This document shows, piece by piece, positions 1 through 5,503 of a stretch of 10,930 nt of DNA (position 1 is the stretch's first letter; every line of letters starts with the position of its first letter). The translations under genes and the position numbers were made by a program. The stretch is from Chrysochromulina tobinii (taxonomy: Eukaryota > Haptophyta > Prymnesiales > Chrysochromulinaceae). The notes below the pieces were generated by a model that worked only from the letters and a program-made list of their open reading frames with translations, ran no database searches and was not told the DNA's origin. The stretch covers positions 1-10,930 of the forward strand of contig JWZX01001133.1 of the NCBI GenBank assembly GCA_001275005.1, in the 5' to 3' direction.

Positions 1-2
1 CT

Positions 3-209
3 CGGAGTCAAGCGACAGCAGACGCTGCGGTCGCCTGTCCACAAGCCGCAGCCGCTGCGCGGATGTCCACGGTCGCGTGCGACGGTGCAGATGTGGGGAA
101 GGCCGACTCCATTGCAACGTTCAAACTGACCTTTTTTTGCGTGTGCGTCTGGGCGGTCGCGAAGGCTGCGGGGGCAAAGGCGGCGGGAAAGGTCGCGGCT
201 GGCCCTTGA
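3..209 (+). CDS. possible 3' end of an unidentified gene (truncated by window edge)
   Basis: A reading frame is open from the left edge to a TGA at 207-209 (68 codons) with mostly G/C third positions, like the confident exons further right. The peptide is Ala-rich, has a short hydrophobic stretch (FKLTFFCVCVWAV, roughly residues 40-52) and ends in an Ala/Lys/Gly-rich tail (AKAAGAKAAGKVAAGP). The only in-frame ATG is at 63, which would give 48 aa, so it more likely continues from an exon outside the window. I recognise no family. The composition could also arise by chance in GC-rich DNA, so this is a candidate only. Confidence 0.3.
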   Translation, partial: RSQATADAAVACPQAAAAARMSTVACDGADVGKADSIATFKLTFFCVCVWAVAKAAGAKAAGKVAAGP

Positions 210-670
210 CGGCAGCCTCGTCGCCGCGCCCGGGACCATCACAGGCGTGGTGAACAGGGGCAGCGCCGGAGGCACAACCGGTACCGGACAAGTGAGTGCC
301 ACAGCAGGGTGCATGAGTGGGCGGGCGGGCGGTGCCAAGACAAAAGGGCACCGTCGCATGTCTCTAACCTCCAGACCCATTTTCTTTTCGGAGCACGGCG
401 AGACCGTTGCGAGGTGGACGAGAGGACGTGGTGGACCGGTGCGGAGGGACAGGGCTGATGAGCGAGTGATTGATTGGTGATTGGATGGGATTCGATTGCC
501 CGAGCACAACAGAGAGGAGCCGGGGCTGCACGGGTCGAGAAAAGTAAGCGCCGTAGCGAGGACGAAGGGGCCACTATTCTCCGGCTGTAGGCAGCCCGCG
601 CGTCTCCTGTAATGAGCGCGCCGAGGAGACGCCAGTGGAGCCACCCCTTCACATGTCCTATATCTGCTAT
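210..670. other. no convincing gene
   Basis: Open frames here (for example the minus-strand one at 239-652) encode Arg/Pro/Ser/His-rich low-complexity protein with no family likeness, typical of antisense or random frames in GC-rich DNA. A GATTG-rich patch (about 467-498) is the only local repetition. It may hold UTR sequence of the gene to the left. Confidence 0.4.
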
Positions 671-842
671 TGGTTGCCGAAATCTCCGTGTTGCTACCTC
701 TCTCGGTGGTGCGAAGGCGTGAGTCGATTCCGAGTGTGAGACTGAGTGGATGCCGCTGAGTGCTGAGCATGCGATAGACGGTGTGAACGAGGAGGAGGCA
801 ATCTGTGGTGGACTAATAACTAAGGTATCCGCAAAAAAAGGT
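671..842 (+). repeat. left copy of 172-bp inverted repeat
   Basis: This segment is the reverse complement of 5186-5357, by my count with 5 mismatches in 172 bp and no indels. It begins TGGTTGCCGAAATC and ends CGCAAAAAAAGGT, and similarity stops abruptly at both ends in both copies. It contains an ATG at 750 opening a 36-codon frame. Two of the five differences change amino acids in that frame, and it reads into unrelated sequence at the repeat boundary, so I do not call a gene. It could be a terminal inverted repeat of a 4.7-kb element or one of two chance copies of a dispersed repeat. Confidence 0.9.
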
Positions 843-872
843 AGGAGGAGGACGAATTAAAGGGGGTCCGAG

Positions 873-927
873 CCAGTACCCTGAAAGGCTGCTGCGCTCG
901 CCTTTTTCAGGGTCCCCAGGATACTGG
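873..927. repeat. imperfect palindrome / hairpin
   Basis: The arms CCAGTA...CCCTGAAA (873-886) and TTTCAGGG...TACTGG (905-927) are complementary, with a bulge of about 9 nt (TCCCCAGGA) in the right arm and a GGC/GCC extension toward the loop. On the minus strand it lies beyond the stop of the RT C-terminal fragment, so it may be part of that retroelement's 3' end. Confidence 0.6.
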
Positions 928-995
928 TGTATACGGTACCGGTAAAAAAGACGTGAAAAGTATAAATAACAAAGACATGAGCGAGGGTTTACATG

Positions 996-1345
996 CTAGA
1001 GAGAGGCATGATCGGCACGCCGCCGTGCTCGATCGGCGTGAGCGGCGACGCGCCCGCTCGACGCGCCCGCTGAGTTGAGGCGAGGGTGCGACCAGCCCAT
1101 GCCGCCGTGCCGCTGCGACAGGTGCATCGCCTCCTCGCACCGCCTCGGCGTCGGGCCGTCCGGGTTCGCGTCGTGCTGCACGTCGCGGATTTCCTCTGGG
1201 CTGGTCTTCGTGATCGCGCGGAAGAGCCGCGCCTGGCTTTCGGCGGCTCGTTCGAGCGGTTGCTTCGAGATTGAGGGCTCGTTGCCGCGTGCCTGATGGT
1301 TGAAGATCGTCGACGGCTTGAGCGCGAAGTAAGCGCGAAGCGTCC
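996..1345 (-). pseudogene. reverse transcriptase C-terminal fragment (non-LTR type), inverted relative to the next fragment
   Basis: The minus-strand frame ending at the TAG at 996-998 is strongly G/C-biased at third positions from about 1345 down. The peptide includes ARLFRAITKTSPEEIRD and then LSQRHGGMGWSHPRLNSAGAS. The segment of the type 'L..RhGGmGl..p...s.aA..G' is typical of the C-terminal region of algal and protist non-LTR reverse transcriptases, downstream of the polymerase core. Beyond about 1350 the coding signal switches to the plus strand, where the RT core lies. No start codon or upstream RT core belongs to this piece, so it is a fragment. The RT assignment rests on motif recognition only. 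Confidence 0.5.
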
Positions 1346-1349
1346 GTAG

Positions 1350-1806
1350 AGCTACTCGAACGCGTACAGCACCACCCTCCTCGACTCCATCGTCCAAGCC
1401 GGCGCCGAGATCATCGACTGGCTGGACGCGATGGACGAGGCGACGCGCAAACGCCTCGATATCAAGAGCATCGAGGAGTGCAAGGCCGCGGCGCGCTGCG
1501 CCACCGACGACATCGTCTTCCTCCGCACGCACTATGGCGAGGTGCTTACCGTCGTGGACGGCGAGCTCAAGCGCGTCGAGACGCACATCGGGCTCACGCA
1601 GGGCGGCCTGTTCTCGATGCTCCAGTTCTGCCTGGCCGTCTGCATGCGCGTGTTCAAGCCGCTCAAGGATAGCTCAAGGAGCAGTACCCGGAGTTCTACC
1701 CGAAGGCCATCGCGGACGACACGCACCTGCCGGCGGTGATTCGCAATCCCGAGGACATCAAGCGCCTCGCCGCGTGGTGCCACAAATACGTCGAGCTCTC
1801 CAAGGC
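1350..1806 (+). pseudogene. reverse transcriptase core fragment, frameshifted
   Basis: Two plus-strand frames together read as the middle of an RT domain. The first (codons from 1350) gives SNAYSTTLLDSI, matching the 'D..NAFNS' motif, and later GLTQGGLFSMLQF, matching the 'G..QG.P.S..LF' motif. The second, after a frameshift, gives YPEFYPKAIADDTHLPAV, containing the catalytic ADD of the 'YADD' box. The break sits at a 9-bp direct repeat, GCTCAAGGA at 1661-1669 and 1672-1680. An 11-bp insertion there explains the +2 shift; without it the frame would read FKPLKEQYPEF. A TAG at 1347-1349 and the GCT microsatellite at 1805 bound the piece. The fingers N-terminal to the 'NAYS' motif, the thumb and the endonuclease are missing on this strand. 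I infer a dead LINE-like retrotransposon fragment. Confidence 0.75.
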
Positions 1807-1866
<60 letters not shown>

Positions 1867-1890
1867 GGCTGCTGCTGCTGCTGCTGCTGT
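1805..1890. repeat. (GCT)n trinucleotide microsatellite
   Basis: An almost pure run of GCT units is interrupted by single GCG and GTT units. It would encode about 28 consecutive Ala in the plus frame that joins the RT fragment to the GH172-like fragment. It sits exactly at the join between the two fragments, so the fused poly-Ala protein is probably an accident and not a gene. Confidence 0.95.
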
Positions 1891-2128
1891 TGCTGGTATT
1901 GGGCTCGGGTGGCTTGGGCGCGGGGACCCTGGTGCGGTCGCCATCGGGTGGGTGCTGAGGGGAGAAGAATCCGCCAAGGTAGCCGTCGCTGGTGTCCATT
2001 CTTGTCTGCGTCAAGCACAGCATCTCAGCTTGCAAGTGCAGCGGCTGGCGGACGACCATGCATTCGACAGCGTCCTCTTTGATGAGAAGGCCATTGCTTC
2101 CCAGAGTCAGACGGCTCACACTGAGGGT

Positions 2129-2904
2129 AACCACTACTGGGCCGTAGACAGCGCTGTAACCCAGTTGCCAAACTATCGGGGAACTGGATTCGAGGACGAC
2201 TTCAATCTGCCGTGGAACGCGTACATGCCAGGGTCAAACCCGAACAGTCACTCGTTTCCCTTCCACGGTGGTATTTGGCAGGAGGGGAAGGGCTCGATGG
2301 CATTGTATCGCTTCTTCATTTTGGACCCGATCCAGTTTCACGACGGGTTCCACTACTGGATCAGTCAAAAGGAAAACGGGATTCCATCAGAAGAGGAGTG
2401 CCGAAAAGACTTTCGCCACTCCAGCTCGGTGGCATTCTACTACATGACGACGCCAGGCTGCGAAACGCCTCGAGCTGTAGGATGATGCAATATCGCGTGG
2501 ATTCGACATTTTGGTCAAGCCCCGATCGCAACTCCTGGGCGGGTTTCGCGCGTTCCCTGCAAGGCCCGTGCACGCTGGACTTGGAGATGCAGCTCTCCGA
2601 ATTCAACTTGGGGGCAACCTTGCGGCTCATCTTCGACGCAGGTGCAACGCCACCAAATACTGCAGCAGGAGGAAATCCGCTTCAGCACGCCGAAGTTGCT
2701 ATAAACGGCACTCACGTGGGGCGCTTGCAAGGCTCTAACGGGCTGAATCCGATGGAACGTTTTGACCGTGCTGAGCTGCCCATCCCACGGTCACTGGTGG
2801 AGAAGGGCAGCAGCGCCAAGATCTCAATCACCATACCAGATGGCGTCGTGTGGACGTTTTTAGAGGTGTCGATTCTTTGTCTGGTGCACGCTCGAGGGAT
2901 CTGA
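2129..2904 (+). pseudogene. GH172/DUF2961-family glycosidase fragment, 5'-truncated and frame-broken
   Basis: From 2129 the plus frame reads YRGTGFEDDFN, then FPFHGG, YRFFILDPIQFHDGFHYWI and SSSVAFYYMTTP. This order matches DUF2961 (GH172) proteins: GTGTEDYF, FP.HG, YRW...DPIPF, then YSSVAYWYQ. The family includes difructose-anhydride and arabinofuranan-acting enzymes; the Glu of the first motif (codon 2192-2194) lies at the active site in characterised members (from memory). That frame stops at 2483-2485. A second frame (+2/-1) carries on to a TGA at 2902-2904 with a beta-sandwich-like C-terminal part (EVAINGTHVGRL...ERFDRAELPIPRSLV) resembling the family's final domain. The break near 2455-2490 is a frameshift, or possibly a short intron (GT at 2480, CAG before about 2563). 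The N-terminal third of the family is absent: upstream is a poorly recognisable frame, then the microsatellite. I call it a fragment, perhaps a retrocopy given the A-rich 3' end. Confidence 0.7.
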
Positions 2905-3000
2905 GGCTGGAATGTGCATTCCGCCAGACAACGTCGAGACAAGACCTGCTAAAGTGCTGCTCGAAAACCGGCCGAAATCGAAAACCCGAAAAGTCCACAA

Positions 3001-3054
3001 AATAAATCTACGAGCTTTGCAAATAAATATTCGAATCTTTAAAGTAAAAAAAAA
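3001..3054 (+). promoter_or_regulatory. polyadenylation-signal-like sequence followed by A-run
   Basis: The A/T-rich patch after the GH172-like stop contains AATAAA at 3001-3006 and 3022-3027. A run of nine A (3046-3054) begins 18 nt after the second hexamer, the usual spacing between signal and poly(A) tail. Its composition contrasts sharply with the GC-rich surroundings. It may mark the 3' end of a retroposed mRNA or a genuine 3' UTR. Confidence 0.5.
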
Positions 3055-3069
3055 GCTCATGTGGTGCTC

Positions 3070-3120
3070 GCTCGGAGCACTACGTCGCGGGCCCCGCCTC
3101 AGCGAGGTTAGGCTCCGAGC
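3070..3120. repeat. hairpin with 9-bp perfect stem
   Basis: GCTCGGAGC (3070-3078) pairs perfectly with GCTCCGAGC (3112-3120) around a 33-nt GC-rich loop. It lies just past the A-run. I found no tRNA cloverleaf or other RNA gene in it. Confidence 0.6.
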
Positions 3121-3164
3121 ATGTCGTGTCTTAGCCGCGCTTGCGATTGGCTCTGTGTTGCTGG

Positions 3165-3371
3165 TCACTTGTCGGCGAGCGCCTCGGCAGCGTGTTGAAG
3201 CACCGTCTGCAGCACGGAGAGCACCGGCAGGGTGACCCGCGCCTTCTTGCACTTTTCCGCCTTCGCAGCACCGGCCTCGGCGTCGCCGTCGGTGCGGATT
3301 CGCTCTTGCCGTGGTCGGCATCGTCCATCGACCACGGGCGTCTCCTCAAAGCCGAGGGCAGTGCGCTCCAC
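3165..3371 (-). CDS. small hypothetical coding piece
   Basis: A 68-codon minus-strand frame ends in TGA (3165-3167). Its last 40 codons are nearly all G/C-ending, as in the confident exons here. The peptide ends with CKKARVTLPVLSVLQTVLQH and then AAEALADK, an amphipathic helix-like tail. It lies downstream of the GT8 gene on the same strand, with the (CCGTCG)/(CCG) microsatellite between, so it could be a separate last exon of that gene or a relic of another. I recognise no family. The opposite strand is also open (3141-3380) and ends near a GTAAGT donor-like site at 3376, so strand assignment is uncertain. Confidence 0.3.
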   Translation of the reverse strand: MERTALGFEETPVVDGRCRPRQERIRTDGDAEAGAAKAEKCKKARVTLPVLSVLQTVLQHAAEALADK

Positions 3372-3482
3372 GCGACGTAAGTACCTCCAATGCCGCTGCC
3401 GTCGCCATCACCACAGTTGACATCGCCGCCATCGCATCGCTCGTCGCACCACCACAGCCGTCTCCGCCCTTGTCGCCATCCC

Positions 3483-3563
3483 TCATGGGGATCGTACGAT
3501 CGCCATGTCCCTCGCCTCCATCGCCGTCGCCGTCGCCGTTGCCGTCGCCGTCGCCGTCACTGT

Positions 3564-3594
<31 letters not shown>

Positions 3595-4577
3595 CCCGCT
3601 CTAAAGGAAGTGCAGTCTTGGCGCGGGGTGGACTGACATTGGTTTCGAGAGACCATTCCCCGTACATGGGTCTCCCATTCCGCGCTCCGACTGCATGCTT
3701 TGCTGATCAAGTCCGTGCGATGCTGACTAGGTCGCCTATGAACAATCTTAACCTGGCTAAAATTGGCCCGGAGCAAGTTGCATTTGTATCCACGAAAGTT
3801 GTATTCGTCGCTAAGTTGATGCGGACGACGCTGATTCAGTTCGTCCCAATAGGCCTCTATGAGTACTTCCTGCTCGCCCATGCCTTTCCAGTTTCGAATG
3901 TCAAGCTTAAAGAAGCCTTGCCTATAAATGTTCATTATGCGATGGTAGAGCTGGTGCTGCGGTTCGAATACTATGACACCTGAGTTGAATCCTCTCTGGT
4001 CGCTATGAATGCCATAAGAGTCTCTTATAAGGCTTTTGTATTCTGAATTGGCTGGGCCAACGGGCTTGTCCGTGGAGCAGATTTTGGTAAATCCAAGTGC
4101 AGCAGGAGGCGTTACCCCTGTGATTGTGATGGCGTCACGGATAATAAGAGCATCGGCATCGATCAGAACGAGCAACGTCTCATTGGTGAAGTCTGGGTCC
4201 CAAAAGTGCAGCTTGTTGTAGGTATACATCCCGGGAGGAACACACAACGAACTACTTGAGAAGCCCATTGAGTGATTAGAGAGACTTTTGGATGAAGTTG
4301 TTTGCTGCGGGCATAGTCGCCGAGAAAGGGCCCCAGACACATTCCAAGGCGGGACACCACGAGTACGGATCAGCTCTGCACCCGTCTGTTGCAGCACCTT
4401 GCCCCATCTCCCTTCCGTGTAGTTATCCACCATTACCAGGGGAGCTTTCTTGGGCTTGGTCGTCAGCATGAGTGAGCACAGCATTGTCGTACACATTGTG
4501 ACGACATCCATCTGCCGCTCGATTGGTTGGAGGTTGTCCACAATGCACATTGAGACGAATCGCGCAGATGTCGGCAT
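3483..4577 (-). CDS. GT8-family (glycogenin-like) glycosyltransferase
   Basis: This is a GT-A fold retaining glycosyltransferase of family 8, which moves a sugar from a nucleotide donor; donor and acceptor cannot be read from sequence. With the ATG at 4577 it is 364 aa. It opens like GT8 proteins (RFVSMCIVDN...TMCTTMLCSL). The metal-binding DxD is IDADALI, with D140 and D142 (4152-4160). The family signature FNSGVIVFEP lies at about residues 197-206, followed by GEQEVLIEAYWDELN, the 'DQ..LN' region. The usual C-terminal 'H[FY].G..KPW' is only weakly matched by VKIVHRRPS. The frame extends 33 codons upstream, but that part is encoded by TACC repeats, so I take the inner ATG; a 5' exon elsewhere is possible. 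The last 35 or so residues are Ala/Thr runs encoded by the microsatellite, so the true C-terminus may lie earlier or be spliced. No signal peptide or membrane span is obvious. It may be a working gene or a captured copy. Confidence 0.75.
3516..3597. repeat. (CCGTCG)n and (CCG)n microsatellite
   Basis: Hexanucleotide CCGTCG-type units (to about 3563) grade into a pure CCG run and a short poly-C. In the minus strand they encode the Ala/Thr-rich tail of the GT8 ORF. Confidence 0.9.
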
Positions 4578-5185
4578 GTGGCGAGGACTGTGTCCGCGCA
4601 AAGTCTGGATTTGGGTTTTTTGGGAGGTAGGGTACGGGTGCCGCATTTTGGGTAGGTAGGTAGGGGTGGCCGCCACCCCAGGCCGGTTGGCCCAGGGTAG
4701 GTAGGTAGGTACCCCCTCCCCCCCTCGTCTGGTCTGTGAGAAAAAAATGGGGTTAGGGGGTCGAACGCGGCGGCCGAAGCGTCACGAGTGATGTCATTCT
4801 CGACTCCGCCACACGCACGCACGCTGAGCCGGGCGCCGAGCCGATCACCGAAACGGCCCCCGAGTTGTACCCGAGTTGCCCGAGAGCGAGTCGGCCGCCA
4901 AGCCGGGCACCGATCAAAAGGTGAGCCGATCACCGAAAGTACGACGACAGACCTTCCTTTTTTGGTATGTTAAGGTGGCGGGGGTAGGTAGGTAGGGGTT
5001 ACCCCGATATTACCCCGATGCTGGCAAGCTCCACCGAGAGTAGGTAGGTAGGGGGTCTTCCGCCCCTCGGCACACCCACCCTACCCTACCCCCCAAAAAT
5101 CCTGGTGTTCCCAGAGAAAAGTGGGTGAAACCCCTTTCTGGGGGCCCGGCTGAGAGCACCAATAATTCAACTTTTTGTCCGTGCA
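4578..5185. other. non-coding zone rich in short repeats
   Basis: I see no gene. It contains four interspersed (GTAG)n blocks, poly-G/poly-C stretches, and a 16-bp direct repeat GAGCCGATCACCGAAA at 4838-4853 and 4923-4938 (85 bp apart) in a tract of related CCGAGC/GCCGGGC words. On the minus strand this is the upstream region of the GT8 gene. Confidence 0.6.
4649..5054. repeat. four dispersed (GTAG)n blocks
   Basis: GGTAGGTAGGTAGG-like blocks occur near 4650-4663, 4696-4710, 4985-4997 and 5040-5054, each flanked by G or C homopolymer. They are too separate for one microsatellite and look like a repeated word. Confidence 0.85.
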
Positions 5186-5357
5186 ACCTTTTTTTGCGGA
5201 TACCTTAGTTATTAGTCCACCACAGATTGCCTCCTCCTCGTTCACACCGTCTATCGCATACTCAGCATTCAGCGGCATCCACTCAGACTCACACTCGGAA
5301 TCGACTCACGCCTTCGCACCACCGAGAGGGGTAGCATCACGGAGATTTCGGCAACCA
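5186..5357 (-). repeat. right copy of 172-bp inverted repeat
   Basis: This is the reverse complement of 671-842, the same length and about 97% identical. It ends GGCAACCA at 5357. The flanking TAT at 5358-5360 matches TAT at 668-670 outside the left copy, which could be a 3-bp target-site duplication or chance. In the minus orientation it opens a 65-codon frame that leaves the repeat into unrelated sequence. Confidence 0.9.
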
Positions 5358-5503
5358 TATTAGAAAGAAAAGTGGTTTAGAAAGACTGCACCTAAGGTAC
5401 CCTACACCGCGTGACCCGGTGCCCTACCCCCGGGAGATTCTTTGGCTTGGAGGCTCCTTCACACAAGGCGGGTGTGAAGCGTCTTTTCACTCAGGGGCTC
5501 TAC

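Noticed and set aside
239-652. 137-codon minus-strand ORF
   Set aside because: Low-complexity Arg/Pro/Ser/His-rich translation with no recognisable motif; frames of this length are expected by chance in DNA of this composition.
750-857. 36-codon ORF in the left repeat and its 65-codon counterpart in the right repeat (ATG at 5278 on minus) as a conserved small gene
   Set aside because: The frame is shared only because the DNA repeat is shared. Two of the five differences are amino-acid changing, and each frame runs into unrelated sequence at the repeat boundary.
1736-2485. A single poly-Ala-containing gene joining the RT end and the GH172 domain
   Set aside because: The continuous frame depends on a microsatellite at the junction of two unrelated fragments, and the GH172 part lacks the family's N-terminal third.
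3070-3120. tRNA or small structured RNA gene
   Set aside because: Only one stem is clear; no anticodon arm, T-arm motif or CCA-like end could be placed.
4748-4760. Telomere-like TTAGGG sequence
   Set aside because: A single occurrence within a G-rich stretch, with no tandem array.
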